From positions 3,782,001-3,846,000 of the forward strand of contig NZ_JAFLRG010000001.1 in NCBI RefSeq assembly GCF_017315725.1: 64,000 nucleotides of DNA. The letters run 5' to 3'. A model generated the notes under the pieces. The model saw only the letters and a list, made by a program, of their open reading frames with translations, was not told the DNA's origin and did no database searches. The position numbers and the translations under genes are program-made. Below, piece by piece: positions 9,236-18,805 of this stretch. The number at the start of each line of letters is the position of its first letter. Positions within the stretch are counted from its first letter, which is position 1. Origin of the DNA: Trinickia acidisoli. GTDB taxonomy: Bacteria; Pseudomonadota; Gammaproteobacteria; Burkholderiales; Burkholderiaceae.

Positions 9236-9667
9236 TCATCCCACCGACGCGACGCGTACCGCTCGCGCGCGGCGCGTAGCGAGCAAGCGTTCGAGCCGCA
9301 CCGCCTGATCGACCGTGAATGCGACCGCCACCAAGACCGTCAGCGTCCCGCAGACGACGACGAGCGCGAGACGCCACCCGTCGGCCTTGAACAATCCGCC
9401 GTATTGGACGGCGGCGACGGCCGCCGGCACGAAAAACAGCAGCAAATCGGAGAGCAGCCAGTCGGCCCCGGCTTTGACCCACTGCGGCGCGACGCCGCCC
9501 GTCAACAGCAGCACGAGCAGTGCCGCGAGACCGATCACGCTGCCGGGCACCGGCAGATCCAGGTGCCGCGACGCGAAATCGGCGGCAAACCAGACCACCG
9601 CCAAAAACGCGCTCTGCGCCACGATACGGGCCACACCGCCCAGACGTTCGATCGACTTCGTGCTCAT
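9236..9667 (-). CDS. CidA/LrgA family holin-like protein
   Basis: A 143-aa membrane protein with four helices. 'LDLPVPGSVIGLAALLVLL' and 'LLSDLLLFFVPAAVAAVQYG' match the conserved CidA/LrgA pattern (PGS.IG, then L..FF.PA..G). ATG 9667 behind GGGAG is preferred to a GTG 24 bases upstream. It is the first gene of a two-gene operon with the LrgB-like gene and is divergent from a LysR regulator, the standard cidABR-type layout. Confidence 0.87.
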   Translation of the reverse strand: MSTKSIERLGGVARIVAQSAFLAVVWFAADFASRHLDLPVPGSVIGLAALLVLLLTGGVAPQWVKAGADWLLSDLLLFFVPAAVAAVQYGGLFKADGWRLALVVVCGTLTVLVAVAFTVDQAVRLERLLATRRARAVRVASVG

Positions 9668-9777
9668 GGCAAAACTCCCTATTGACTCCACGACGAAATT
9701 GTATGATTCATGTTGTTATAAATAAAATGAATTAAACTTATCTCAAGCATTCCAAATTGGAACTAACGAGGACCGCC

Positions 9778-10722
9778 ATGGAGTTACGCGCGCTGCGCTA
9801 TTTCGTCGAGGTCGTCCGGCAGCAGAGCTTCACGCTCGCGGCCGAGCGCATGTTCGTCACGCAGCCGACCATCAGCAAGATGGTCAAGGCGCTCGAGGAA
9901 GAGATCGGCGCCCCGCTCTTGTTGCGGGACGGCCGCCAGATGATGTTGACCGACGAGGGTCGCATCGTCTTCCAACGAGGACAGGACGTGCTCGCGGCCT
10001 ATGCGCAGTTGCAAGCCGAACTCGACGACGTCGGCACGCTCGGCCGAGGCGCGCTGACGATCGGCATCCCGCCGATGGGCGGCTCGCTGTTTACGCCCGT
10101 CATCGCGGCCTTCCGTCGGCGCTATCCGAAGATCGAGCTCAAGTTGTTCGAGCAGGGCTCGCGCGCGATCGAAGCGGCGCTGCTGGCCGGGGAACTCGAG
10201 TTCGGCGGCGTGCTACTGCCCGTCGACCCGCAGGTGTTCGACGTGCTGCCGATGTCGCTCCAGTTGCTCTGGATCGTGGCGCCGCACGGCTCGCGCTTCG
10301 ACGACGTGCGCGAGGTACGGCTGGCCGAGCTCGCGTCCGAATCGTTCGTGTTCTACGGCGAGAGCTTGGCGCTGAACGACGTCGTCATGCGCGCCTGCGC
10401 CGATGCGGGCTTTGCGCCGCAAATCGTCTCGCGCAGCAGCCATTGGGATTTCATGGCCGCGCTCGTACGCACGGGCGTCGGCATCGCGCTGCTGCCCGCG
10501 CCGTACTGCCGGCAGCTCGATCCGGCGCAGTTCACCTGCCGGCCCGTGGTCGAGCCGGAAATCCGCTGGGAGATGGCGATTGCCTGGCGCAAGACCGTCT
10601 ACCTCTCGCATGCCGCGCGCGCGTGGCTCGACGTCGCGCGCGAAACGCTGCCGGGCCAGCCCGACGACGACTTCGTCTACACGCGTTCGGACAACGCCAG
10701 CGAAGCGTCGGGCGGCGCCTGA
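9778..10722 (+). CDS. LysR-type regulator, probable CidR-like controller of the divergent cidAB-like operon
   Basis: A 314-aa LysR regulator. The N-terminal winged helix (about 1-60) reads 'MELRALRYFVEVVRQQSFT' and 'VTQPTISKMVKALEEEIGAP'; the rest is a periplasmic-binding-protein-like effector domain (about 90-295). ATG 9778 follows a GAGGA site. It is transcribed away from the cidAB-like pair across a 110-base, AT-rich shared promoter region, so LysR control of that pair is the simplest reading. CidR proteins respond to acetate or overflow metabolism; the ligand here is unknown. Confidence 0.87.
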   Translation: MELRALRYFVEVVRQQSFTLAAERMFVTQPTISKMVKALEEEIGAPLLLRDGRQMMLTDEGRIVFQRGQDVLAAYAQLQAELDDVGTLGRGALTIGIPPMGGSLFTPVIAAFRRRYPKIELKLFEQGSRAIEAALLAGELEFGGVLLPVDPQVFDVLPMSLQLLWIVAPHGSRFDDVREVRLAELASESFVFYGESLALNDVVMRACADAGFAPQIVSRSSHWDFMAALVRTGVGIALLPAPYCRQLDPAQFTCRPVVEPEIRWEMAIAWRKTVYLSHAARAWLDVARETLPGQPDDDFVYTRSDNASEASGGA

Positions 10723-10908
10723 GCCCGGCCGCGCGCTCGGCGAGCGCGACGGTTGGGGCGAGCGAGATGAGTCATGCGGCATGCACTGCGCAGAACGATT
10801 CCTCTAACCAGGGCCAGCCGCGCGAACCTATCATTGAGCCAAGCACGCGCGCGCGGCCTATGCGCGCAGCTTTCAGACGCCGACGCTCGTCGACAGGAGA
10901 CGCCAACG

Positions 10909-12615
10909 ATGGAACCGCAGGCCCCGCCGGCCACGCATGAAGTCACGAATCAGGTCCCGCCGCTCGAGCACTACAACCTCTACGAGAGCGATGGGGCACT
11001 CATGGCCGCCGTCGAACGCGAAGGCGCCGCGTGGCATGCGCCGGCGCTCGCGCGCGACGGCGCGGCGCTCGGCACGCCCGACGTCCTCGCACTCGCCGGC
11101 GCAGCGAACCGCCATGTGCCGGAGCTCTTCACGTTCAGCCCGCGCGGCGAGCGCATCGACACGCTCGAGTTTCATCCAAGCTGGCATCGGCTGCTCGCGC
11201 TGCTGCGTCAGGAAGGGCTGCACGCGTTGCCGTTCGACACGCCTCGCGCGGGTGCGATGGCCGCGCGCTGCGCCGGCTACTTCCTGCATGCGCAACTCGA
11301 ATCGGGTTCGCTCTGCCCGCTGACGATGACGTTCGCGAGCATTCCCGTGCTGCAGCGCGAGCAAGCGTTGTTCGCTCGATTGGCCGGGAAGCTCTACGCG
11401 CGCGAGCACGATCCAAGCGATGCGCCGCTCGAACGCAAACGCTCGATGATGATCGGCATGGGCATGACGGAAAAGCAAGGCGGCTCCGACGTACGCACGA
11501 ATCAAACGCGCGCATCGGCACTCGGCGCCGCATCGGGACGAGGCGCCGAATACCGGCTCGTCGGCCACAAATGGTTCTTCTCCGCGCCGCAATGCGACGC
11601 GCATCTCGTGCTCGCACGCACGGGTGCCGACGCGCCGCTCTCGTGCTTTTACGTGCCGCGCTACGCGCCCGACGGCACACGCAACGCGATCCGCGTTCAG
11701 CGTCTGAAAGACAAGCTCGGCAATCGCTCCAACGCGAGCAGCGAAATCGAGTTCGTCGATGCCTACGGCCTCATGATCGGCGACGAAGGGCGCGGCGTGC
11801 CGACGATCATCGAGATGGCGAACTACACGCGCCTCGATTGTGTGATCGGCAGCGCGGCACTCATGCGCGCAGCGCTGGTGCAAGCGATTCATCATGCGCG
11901 CCACCGCGTCGCATTCTCGCGGCGGCTCGTCGATCAACCGCTGATGCGCAACGTGCTGGCCGATCTCGCACTCGAAACCGAAGCCGCAACGGTATTGTTC
12001 ATGCGCCTTGCGCGCGCTTTCGATGCGCATTTGGTCGCCGAGCGGGCGGGCATGAGCGAGGGCGATGCCGAGCGGGCCTGGCGCCGTATCGTCACGCCGG
12101 CGGCCAAGTTCTGGGTTTGCAAGCGCGCGCTCGAGTTCACCGGCGAGGCAATGGAGGTATGGGGGGGCAACGGCTACGTCGAAGAGGGGCCGATGGCGCG
12201 CTTCTATCGCGAAGCGCCCGTCAACTCGATTTGGGAAGGCTCGGGCAACGTCATGTGTCTCGACGTGCTGCGCGCGCTCGAACGCGACCCGCAAGGCGTG
12301 CAAGCGCTGCTCGGCGAATGGCGGGCCGATGCACACGAAGCACCGGCGCTGGCCTTAGCGCTCGACGCATTGGAAGCATCGCTCGCCGCGCCGCCCGAGG
12401 TGCGCGAGGCCGGCGCGCGCAGGCTCGCGCAGCAACTCGTGCTGTACGCACAAGCGGCCTTGCTGCTGCACACCGCACCAACGCAGCCGGCACAAGCGTT
12501 CATCGCGACGCGTCTGGCCGACGCCGGTGCGGGGGCCAGCGGGCGCGTCTACGGCACGCTGCCCGCCTCGTTCGATCACGGCGCCATCGTCGCGCGCGCG
12601 TTCGACGCCGCGTGA
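10909..12615 (+). CDS. AidB-like acyl-CoA dehydrogenase family flavoprotein
   Basis: A 568-aa FAD protein of the acyl-CoA dehydrogenase superfamily, AidB branch. 'GMGMTEKQGGSDVRTNQT' (flavin/substrate loop) and 'GGNGYVEEGPMARFYREA' followed by 'NSIWEGSGNVMCLDVLRA' are AidB signatures; length matches E. coli AidB (541). ATG 10909 with an AGGAGA site is preferred to in-frame starts up to 135 bases upstream. E. coli AidB is induced by alkylation and binds DNA; homologues beside aldehyde dehydrogenases, as here, may act in acyl catabolism. Family is clear, substrate is not. Confidence 0.88.
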   Translation: MEPQAPPATHEVTNQVPPLEHYNLYESDGALMAAVEREGAAWHAPALARDGAALGTPDVLALAGAANRHVPELFTFSPRGERIDTLEFHPSWHRLLALLRQEGLHALPFDTPRAGAMAARCAGYFLHAQLESGSLCPLTMTFASIPVLQREQALFARLAGKLYAREHDPSDAPLERKRSMMIGMGMTEKQGGSDVRTNQTRASALGAASGRGAEYRLVGHKWFFSAPQCDAHLVLARTGADAPLSCFYVPRYAPDGTRNAIRVQRLKDKLGNRSNASSEIEFVDAYGLMIGDEGRGVPTIIEMANYTRLDCVIGSAALMRAALVQAIHHARHRVAFSRRLVDQPLMRNVLADLALETEAATVLFMRLARAFDAHLVAERAGMSEGDAERAWRRIVTPAAKFWVCKRALEFTGEAMEVWGGNGYVEEGPMARFYREAPVNSIWEGSGNVMCLDVLRALERDPQGVQALLGEWRADAHEAPALALALDALEASLAAPPEVREAGARRLAQQLVLYAQAALLLHTAPTQPAQAFIATRLADAGAGASGRVYGTLPASFDHGAIVARAFDAA

Positions 12616-12700
12616 ACGTCGAAGGCTACCCGCTACTCACGGTCGTCGGTTCGACGCCGGTGAGGTGCGCAGCGGAAGGCCGCAGTAGGAGACAAACGGA

Positions 12701-14119
12701 ATGAAGAACGATTTGCCCCGCGCCACCGCGCTCGACGCATTGCTGCATCTGCAACGCGAGGCATACGCACGCGAGCCGTACCCGTCATGGGACACGAGAG
12801 CGGCGCATCTGAAGGCGCTGCGCGCGATGCTGCTCGAAAACGTCGACGCCCTGGCCCAAGCGCTCGATGCCGATTTCGGCCAGCGCTCGAAGGCCGAACT
12901 GCTGCTTTCCGAGCTCTGGCTCGTCAAGAGCGAAATCGATACGGCACTCAAGCACGGCAAGCACTGGATGAAACCGCAGCGGCGCGCCACGGGCATGTGG
13001 CTGAAACCCGCGATGGCGAAGGTGATACCTCAGCCGCTCGGCGTCGTCGGCATCGTTGCGCCGTGGAATTATCCGATCCTGCTGGCCGTCGGCCCGCTGA
13101 TCTGCGCGCTGGCGGCCGGCAACCGCGCGCTGATCAAGATGTCCGAGCTCACGCCGCGCACGGCCGAGCTGTTTCGCCAGTTGATCGCGCGCACGTTCGC
13201 GCGCGAGCAGGTGGCTGTCGTGACCGGCGATGCCTCGGTCGGCGCCGCCTTCTGCGCGCTACCGGTCGATCATCTGATCTTCACCGGCTCGACCGCCGTC
13301 GGCCGAGAGGTCATGCGCGCCGCCGGGGCCAATCTGACGCCCGTCACGCTCGAACTCGGCGGAAAATCGCCGGCGATCATCGGGCCGCATGCTCGCTTCG
13401 ATGCCGCCGTCGATAGCATCGTGGCCGGCAAGTCGCTCAACGCCGGACAAACCTGCATCGCACCCGACTATGTGCTCGTGCCGCGCGGGATGGAGCGAGC
13501 GTTCGTCGAGCGAGCCCGCGCACGCGTCGCGCGGCTTTACCCCGACTTCGCGCGCAACCGCGACTACACGACGCTCGTATCCGAGCGCCACTTCGAACGC
13601 ATGCGCAATTTAGCCGATCAAGCGGTCTCGCTCGGCGCCGCGCTCCATCCGCTGACCGATGCGTTGCCCGACGCATCGCGCAGGCAATTCCCGCCGTGCG
13701 TCGTGACGAACGCGCCCGACACGTGCGCGTTGATGCAAGAGGAGATCTTCGGGCCGCTGTTGCCGATCGTGCCGTACGACACGCTCGACGACGCGATTCG
13801 CTATGTCAACGCCCGGCCGCGGCCGCTCGCGCTCTATCTGTTCGACGACGCGCGCAGAACCGTCGAGCGCGTGTTGCACGAGACCGTCTCGGGCGGCGTT
13901 GCCGTCAACGAGACGCTGCTGCATATCGCCTGCGAGGGATTGCCGTTCGGCGGGGTGGGTGCGAGCGGTATCGGCGCGTACCACGGGCACGACGGCTTCG
14001 TGACGTTCTCGAAGATGAAGCCCGTGCTCGTGCAGCCGCGCTTGAACGCGCGCTCGCTGCTGCTGCCGCCATATGGACGACGCTTTCACGCCATCATGCG
14101 GCTCATGTTCAAGCTATGA
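12701..14119 (+). CDS. Coniferyl-aldehyde-dehydrogenase-like NAD(P)+ aldehyde dehydrogenase
   Basis: A 472-aa class 3-like aldehyde dehydrogenase. Visible motifs are 'GIVAPWNYPILLAVGPLI', 'FTGSTAVGREVM', the catalytic glutamate in 'LELGGKSPAII' and the catalytic cysteine in 'NAGQTCIAPDYVLV'. The C-terminal 'GVGASGIGAYHGHDGF.TFS' is typical of the coniferyl/fatty aldehyde group, and the hydrophobic C-terminus may associate with the membrane. It follows the AidB-like gene by 85 bases on the same strand and may share its transcript. Substrate is inferred only as a long-chain or aromatic aldehyde. Confidence 0.87.
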   Translation: MKNDLPRATALDALLHLQREAYAREPYPSWDTRAAHLKALRAMLLENVDALAQALDADFGQRSKAELLLSELWLVKSEIDTALKHGKHWMKPQRRATGMWLKPAMAKVIPQPLGVVGIVAPWNYPILLAVGPLICALAAGNRALIKMSELTPRTAELFRQLIARTFAREQVAVVTGDASVGAAFCALPVDHLIFTGSTAVGREVMRAAGANLTPVTLELGGKSPAIIGPHARFDAAVDSIVAGKSLNAGQTCIAPDYVLVPRGMERAFVERARARVARLYPDFARNRDYTTLVSERHFERMRNLADQAVSLGAALHPLTDALPDASRRQFPPCVVTNAPDTCALMQEEIFGPLLPIVPYDTLDDAIRYVNARPRPLALYLFDDARRTVERVLHETVSGGVAVNETLLHIACEGLPFGGVGASGIGAYHGHDGFVTFSKMKPVLVQPRLNARSLLLPPYGRRFHAIMRLMFKL

Positions 14120-14173
14120 GGCGATAGGCGAGCGCGCAACAGGAAGCCATTGAAGCGCGCGGCCGAGCGCGGC

Positions 14174-15208
14174 TCAGACCGGCCAAAGCGGCCCTTCCTG
14201 CATCGCGCCGATCTGCTCGCGCAGTTCCAGCACGCGCGCTTCCCAGTATCGCTGCGTGTTGAACCACGGGAACGCGGCCGGAAACGCGGGATCGTCCCAA
14301 CGGCGCGCGAGCCACGCGGCGTAGTGCATCAAGCGCAGCGTGCGTAGCGCTTCGATCAGATGCAGCTCGCGCGGCTCGAATTCGCTAAAGTCCTCGTAGC
14401 CGGCGAGCAGATCGGTCAGCGCATGCGATGCGTCCGCGCGCCCACCGGGCAGCAGCAACCACAAGTCCTGGATAGCGGGGCCCGTGCGGCTGTCGTCGAA
14501 ATCGACGAAGTGAGGGCCCGCATCGGTCCAGAGCACGTTGCTCGCATGGCAATCGCCGTGCAGTCGCAGGTAGGCCACCTCGCCCGCGGCGTCGAATGCC
14601 CGTTCGACGCCTTCGAGCGCCAGCGTTGCCGCCGCCTCGTACGAAGCGCGCAGCTCGGGCGGAACGAAGTCGTGCGAGAGCAGGAAATCGCGCGACTCAT
14701 AGCCGAACGTGGCGATGTCGAGCGTAGGCCGCGCCGCGTAAGGCTTTCGCTTGCCGATCGCATGAATGCGGCCGATGAAGCGCCCCATCCACTCGAGCGT
14801 GTCACGCCGGTCTAGATCGGGCGCGCGGCCACCGCGCCGCTCGAAGACAGAGAATCGAAAACCGTTGAACGCGTGTAGCGTGCATCCGCCGATCTCTCGC
14901 GCCGGCACGACGGGTATCTCCGCTTCGGCAAGCTCGGCGACGAACGTGTGCTCCTCGAGAATCGCTTCGTCGGACCAGCGCTGCGGCCGATAGAATTTCG
15001 CGACGACCGGCGGCCCGTCCTCCACGCCGACCTGATAGACGCGATTTTCGTAACTGTTGAGCGGCAGCAGACGCCCATCGGTGCGCACGCCGCTCGACGC
15101 CAGCACGCTGTCGAGCGCGTCGAGCACGCATTCCGGCGTGAGCCGGGTGAAGGGGTGCGCGGCGGCTGCGTCGCGCGTGTCGGGGGAATCGGAAAAAGGC
15201 TCGTCCAT
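14174..15208 (-). CDS. srkA: SrkA-type stress response kinase (YihE/RdoA family)
   Basis: A 344-aa protein of the aminoglycoside-phosphotransferase fold, matching SrkA, a Ser/Thr kinase that protects E. coli from stress-induced death. The catalytic loop 'LRLHGDCHASNVLW' and the metal-binding 'FVDFDDSRTGPAIQDLWLLL' are present, as is the N-terminal 'PLNSYENRVYQVG', the P-loop equivalent. Start is uncertain: ATG 15208, ATG 15226 and GTG 15232 are all in frame and none has a good ribosome site. It converges on the aldehyde dehydrogenase gene. Confidence 0.85.
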   Translation of the reverse strand: MDEPFSDSPDTRDAAAAHPFTRLTPECVLDALDSVLASSGVRTDGRLLPLNSYENRVYQVGVEDGPPVVAKFYRPQRWSDEAILEEHTFVAELAEAEIPVVPAREIGGCTLHAFNGFRFSVFERRGGRAPDLDRRDTLEWMGRFIGRIHAIGKRKPYAARPTLDIATFGYESRDFLLSHDFVPPELRASYEAAATLALEGVERAFDAAGEVAYLRLHGDCHASNVLWTDAGPHFVDFDDSRTGPAIQDLWLLLPGGRADASHALTDLLAGYEDFSEFEPRELHLIEALRTLRLMHYAAWLARRWDDPAFPAAFPWFNTQRYWEARVLELREQIGAMQEGPLWPV

Positions 15209-15277
15209 GCCGGCATTGTGCCGCATCGGCACACGGCCCGGCGTACCGCTACCGTCGATATTCGCGAAAACCGAACT

Positions 15278-15493
15278 TCAATGGACCAGCGAGCCGGCTG
15301 GACGCGCGACGAGATCGCCCGTATCGATCAAGTCTTCGAGAAAGAACGGCTCCGTATTCAATTGCAAGGACGCGCCGGGCTCCCCTGCAAACCAAACGAC
15401 CATCGCCATATCGCCGAGTATGCGCATGACGATCCCGCGCGCGCCTGACGGCACGGCAATATGCACGGACCTGACGATAGAACCGACTTGCAT
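15278..15493 (-). CDS. Hypothetical 71-aa protein
   Basis: A small acidic, beta-rich-looking protein, MQVGSIVRSVHIAVPSGARG at its start, ending ARPAGSLVH, with no membrane helix or cysteine. The start at 15493 lies behind a strong GGGGGGAGAC site, which supports translation. It sits 69 bases upstream of srkA on the same strand and may be co-transcribed with it. I do not recognise a family. Confidence 0.6.
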   Translation of the reverse strand: MQVGSIVRSVHIAVPSGARGIVMRILGDMAMVVWFAGEPGASLQLNTEPFFLEDLIDTGDLVARPAGSLVH

Positions 15494-15835
15494 GATGTCT
15501 CCCCCCGGGGGCATTTGAACGTAACTCGATTGTTCCCGGAACCGGCTATCGAGGAAAGCCGAATGTAACGGCCTATTGACCGCTATTTCTCAAGATCACC
15601 CTTACAAAAGACTGACTCGCCGCACGCGCCTCGCGCATTTCGTACGAGGCGGTATAGTCCAAGCATAAGCGCGTGGCGCGCGATACGCTCGCGGCAATGC
15701 AACACGCCCGGTCGGTAAATTCGCACGAGCCGCAAGAATTGCGCATCCGAGCGGCGCGACGCACCGCCCGATCGCGGCCGCTCGCGCGGGATGGCGCCCA
15801 TGCCGGCGCGACGGGCACCGATAGGAGAACGATCG
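15494..15835. other. 342-base gap between the 71-aa protein and the lipoprotein gene
   Basis: No convincing gene is seen. TTGACC near 15575 has no good -10 partner, and TATAGT near 15653 has no good -35. The region should hold the two divergent promoters, but I cannot place them with confidence. Confidence 0.3.
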
Positions 15836-16045
15836 ATGAACGAGCTTTCGCAACGCGGCACGCGGCCTGCCCGCTGCATACGGGCGCTCGGCGCCGCCGG
15901 CTTCGCCCTCGCGCTGTGCGCCTGCGCGCATGACGGCCTCGACGACGTCAAACCGACGGCCACGACAGCGTATCGCGCCCCGCAGCCCGGCGCGCCGCAG
16001 CCATCGCCGGCGACAGGTCCGGCCACCGCGCCGACACGGGAGTGA
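15836..16045 (+). CDS. Small outer-membrane-type lipoprotein, hypothetical
   Basis: A 69-aa protein with a basic N-terminus, a short hydrophobic core 'GAAGFALALCAC' and a cysteine placed like a lipobox (L-C-A-C), followed by a Pro/Ala/Thr-rich tail. ATG 15836 has an AGGAG site 7 bases upstream, which is good support for a real short gene. Two bases after its stop the MFS transporter GTG begins, so the two are probably translated from one message. Function unknown. Confidence 0.7.
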   Translation: MNELSQRGTRPARCIRALGAAGFALALCACAHDGLDDVKPTATTAYRAPQPGAPQPSPATGPATAPTRE

Positions 16046-16046
16046 C

Positions 16047-17255
16047 GTGCCGGCAACCGCCCCGTTTCTCGAGCGCGGCTCGCGCGCTTACTGGCGAGCG
16101 AGCCTCGCGCTGCTCTTTGCCGGCTATGCAACGTTCTCGCTGCTCTACTGCGTGCAGCCGCTGTTGCCGGCGTTCTCCATCACGTTCGGCACGACGCCCG
16201 CGCAAAGCAGTCTCGCCGTCTCGCTGACGACGGCCGTGCTCGCCTTCGCGATTTTCGCGGCCGGCTTCGTGTCCGAAGGCTTGAGCCGGCATCGGCTGAT
16301 GACCGCTTCGCTGACCGTCTCGGCGCTGCTGACGCTCGCGATCTCGATCGTCCCTCGTTGGCCGCAACTGCTGGCGCTACGCGCGCTCGAAGGCGCGGCG
16401 CTCGGCGGCGTGCCGGCCGTCGCGATGGCCTACCTGGCCGAGGAGGTCCACCCGGACGGGCTCGGCCTGGCGATGGGCCTTTACGTCGGGGGCACGGCAA
16501 TCGGCGGGATGGCTGGGCGCGTCATCGCCGGCACGCTCGCCGATCTGCTCTCTTGGCGCACGTCGATCGCCGTCATCGGCGTGCTGGGGCTCGGGTCGAT
16601 GCTCGTATTCCGTTGGCTGCTGCCGCCCTCGCGGCATTTCGTCCCACGACGCGGCCTTCCCCTCGCCCATCACCGCGAAGCGCTCGCCGCGCACCTAGCC
16701 GAACCGGAGTTGCGGGTGCTGTTCGCGATGGCATTCGTGTTGATGGGCGGCTTCGTCACGCTGTACAACTACGTCGGCTACCGGCTACTCGCGCCGCCCT
16801 ATGACCTGAGCCAAGCACAGATCGGCGCGATTTTCGTCGTCTATCTGGCCGGCGTCGTTGCCTCGCCGTTTTCGGGGCGGATGGCCGATCTATTCGGCCG
16901 CGCGCGCGTCTTGATCGCGAGCCTCGTGCTGATGCTCGCAGGCGTTGCGCTGATGCAGTTCACGCCGATCGCGGCGATCGTGACCGGCATTGCCTGCGTC
17001 ACTTTCGGCTTTTTCGCGGGACACGCGGTGGCAAGCGGATGGGTGGGGCGCCTCGCGCAGCACGCCAAAGGACAGGCCGCTGCGTTGTATCTGCTCGCGT
17101 ACTACTTAGGGTCGAGCCTCGTCGGCTGGTACGGGGGCCGCTGCTTCGGCGCTTACGGCTGGAACGGCGTGACCGTGCTCGTCGGCGCGTTGCTGTGCCT
17201 AGGCCTCGCCGCCGCCGTTTGGCTTCGATTGCGCGAACGGCGCGGCGCCGCCTAG
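16047..17255 (+). CDS. MFS transporter, YnfM/arabinose-efflux-like
   Basis: A 402-aa major facilitator with twelve predicted helices. It has an N-terminal 'GYATFSLLYCVQPLLPAFS' and a 'GRMADLFGRAR' loop between helices 8 and 9. The family resembles E. coli YnfM and related drug/arabinose exporters. GTG 16047 (GGGAG upstream) is chosen because in-frame starts further upstream overlap the lipoprotein gene and encode an Arg-rich segment unlike the family. Substrate unknown. Confidence 0.82.
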   Translation: MPATAPFLERGSRAYWRASLALLFAGYATFSLLYCVQPLLPAFSITFGTTPAQSSLAVSLTTAVLAFAIFAAGFVSEGLSRHRLMTASLTVSALLTLAISIVPRWPQLLALRALEGAALGGVPAVAMAYLAEEVHPDGLGLAMGLYVGGTAIGGMAGRVIAGTLADLLSWRTSIAVIGVLGLGSMLVFRWLLPPSRHFVPRRGLPLAHHREALAAHLAEPELRVLFAMAFVLMGGFVTLYNYVGYRLLAPPYDLSQAQIGAIFVVYLAGVVASPFSGRMADLFGRARVLIASLVLMLAGVALMQFTPIAAIVTGIACVTFGFFAGHAVASGWVGRLAQHAKGQAAALYLLAYYLGSSLVGWYGGRCFGAYGWNGVTVLVGALLCLGLAAAVWLRLRERRGAA

Positions 17256-17384
17256 CGCCAAGCTCGCACCGCTCGCGCTCGTCGCACGTAGGCTCCACGG
17301 CAAATCGCGCGGCGTCTCCTATACTCGAACAACGCCGGTTCACGCTTGCAGCGTTGCACCGCAGCGAATCAAGAGGAGACGAGC

Positions 17385-17570
17385 ATGCCGACTTACTTCA
17401 CGATCAGCGACTTCATCCTCGTCATTCCGATGGCGCTGGCAGGCGCGCTGTTCCTAGGCGCGCTGCCGACGTCGTCGCGCGCGCTGCACAACGTCCTGCG
17501 TGTGCTGGGCGCGCTGCTTGGCGTCGTTTTCGCCGTCGTGCTCGTCGAAGGGCTGCCAGCGCTGATGTAG
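17385..17570 (+). CDS. Small two-helix membrane protein, hypothetical
   Basis: A 61-aa protein with two hydrophobic segments (about 9-27 and 37-57) and a short polar loop 'PTSSRALHN'. ATG 17385 follows AAGAGGAGAC, a strong ribosome site, and codon use matches neighbours, so I think it is real. It lies 129 bases after the MFS gene. Function unknown. Confidence 0.7.
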   Translation: MPTYFTISDFILVIPMALAGALFLGALPTSSRALHNVLRVLGALLGVVFAVVLVEGLPALM

Positions 17571-17627
17571 CGACGCAGGCCCATTCGACGATCGACGAAC
17601 CGGCGGCGCCCGATCCGGTCGCGCGCT

Positions 17628-18671
17628 TCAGATGCGCTGATCGGTCGAAGGTTTTTCCCAGAGATTGATGCCGCCCTCGGTGGCGTAGCGGTCGATCTCG
17701 GCAATCTCCTCGCTCGAGAACGAGAGGTTCGCGAGCGCCCCGACGTTTTCGCGCACTTGCTCCGGCCGGCTCGCGCCAATGAGCGAGGAGGTCACACGCG
17801 CATCGCGCAGCACCCAGGCGAGCGCCATCTGCGCAAGACTTTGGCCGCGCCGCTTTGCAATCTCGTCGAGCTTGCGCACGTGCTCGATGTTTTCGGGCCT
17901 CAAATGGCTTTGCTGGAACGAGCCCCCGCCGGGCTTGTTGATACGCGCGTCGGCCGGCACACCGTTCAGATACTTCGACGTCAACAGCCCCTGCGCGAGC
18001 GGCGTGAAAGCGATGCAGCCGGTGCCCAACTCATCGAGTGCGCCGAGCAGTTCATGCTCGATCCAACGATTGAGCATGTTGTACGAGGGCTGATGGATGA
18101 GCAGCGGAACTTTGTGCTCGCGCAACAGCGGCACCATCTCGCGCGTCTTCGCGGCCGAGTACGAAGAAATGCCGATGTAGAGCGCCTTGCCTTGATGCAC
18201 GGCGCTCGCGAGCGCCGCGGCCGTTTCCTCGAGCGGCGTATCGGCGTCGAACCGGTGTGAATAGAAGATGTCGACGTAGTCGAGCCCCATGCGTCGCAGG
18301 CTCTGATCGAGGCTCGCGAGCACGTATTTGCGCGAGCCGCCGCCCTGGCCGTACGGCCCGGGCCACATGTCCCAGCCCGCTTTCGTCGAAATCAACAACT
18401 CGTCGCGATAGGGACGGAAATCGTCTTTGAAGAGCCGGCCGAAATTCGTTTCGGCGCTGCCATAGGGCGGCCCGTAGTTGTTGGCCAAATCGAAGTGGTT
18501 AATGCCGAGATCGAACGCCGTGCGCAAGATCTCGCGCTGCGTCGAGAGCGGCGTCGTATCGCCGAAGTTGTGCCATAGGCCGAGCGACAAGGCCGGCAGC
18601 TTCAGCCCCGAGCGGCCGCAGGTGCGGTATTGCATGTCCGAGTAGCGGGCGCAGGCGGCTTCATAGGCCAT
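17628..18671 (-). CDS. gpr: Aldo/keto reductase, L-glyceraldehyde 3-phosphate reductase type (YghZ)
   Basis: A 347-aa NADPH-dependent aldo/keto reductase. The Asp-Tyr-Lys-His tetrad region is seen as 'INHFDLANNYGPPYGSAE', 'LLISTKAG' and 'VDIFYSHRFD'; 'SSLIGASRPEQVRENVGAL' is the NADP-binding C-terminal motif. Length and the PGPYGQGGGSRKY segment match E. coli YghZ. The start at 18671 has GAGGA upstream; longer frames are not supported. It probably detoxifies glyceraldehyde 3-phosphate isomers and methylglyoxal (family knowledge). Confidence 0.9.
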   Translation of the reverse strand: MAYEAACARYSDMQYRTCGRSGLKLPALSLGLWHNFGDTTPLSTQREILRTAFDLGINHFDLANNYGPPYGSAETNFGRLFKDDFRPYRDELLISTKAGWDMWPGPYGQGGGSRKYVLASLDQSLRRMGLDYVDIFYSHRFDADTPLEETAAALASAVHQGKALYIGISSYSAAKTREMVPLLREHKVPLLIHQPSYNMLNRWIEHELLGALDELGTGCIAFTPLAQGLLTSKYLNGVPADARINKPGGGSFQQSHLRPENIEHVRKLDEIAKRRGQSLAQMALAWVLRDARVTSSLIGASRPEQVRENVGALANLSFSSEEIAEIDRYATEGGINLWEKPSTDQRI

Positions 18672-18805
18672 GAGAGTCCTCGATGAGTGCGTGGATGGAT
18701 TCGCCGGCGATACCGCTGCGCGACGACGATGGGTGCGAACCGATGGACACGTGCACGGCAAGTTTCATACACTGCCGCCTGCTCGAACCAACGATGAGAG
18801 AGTCC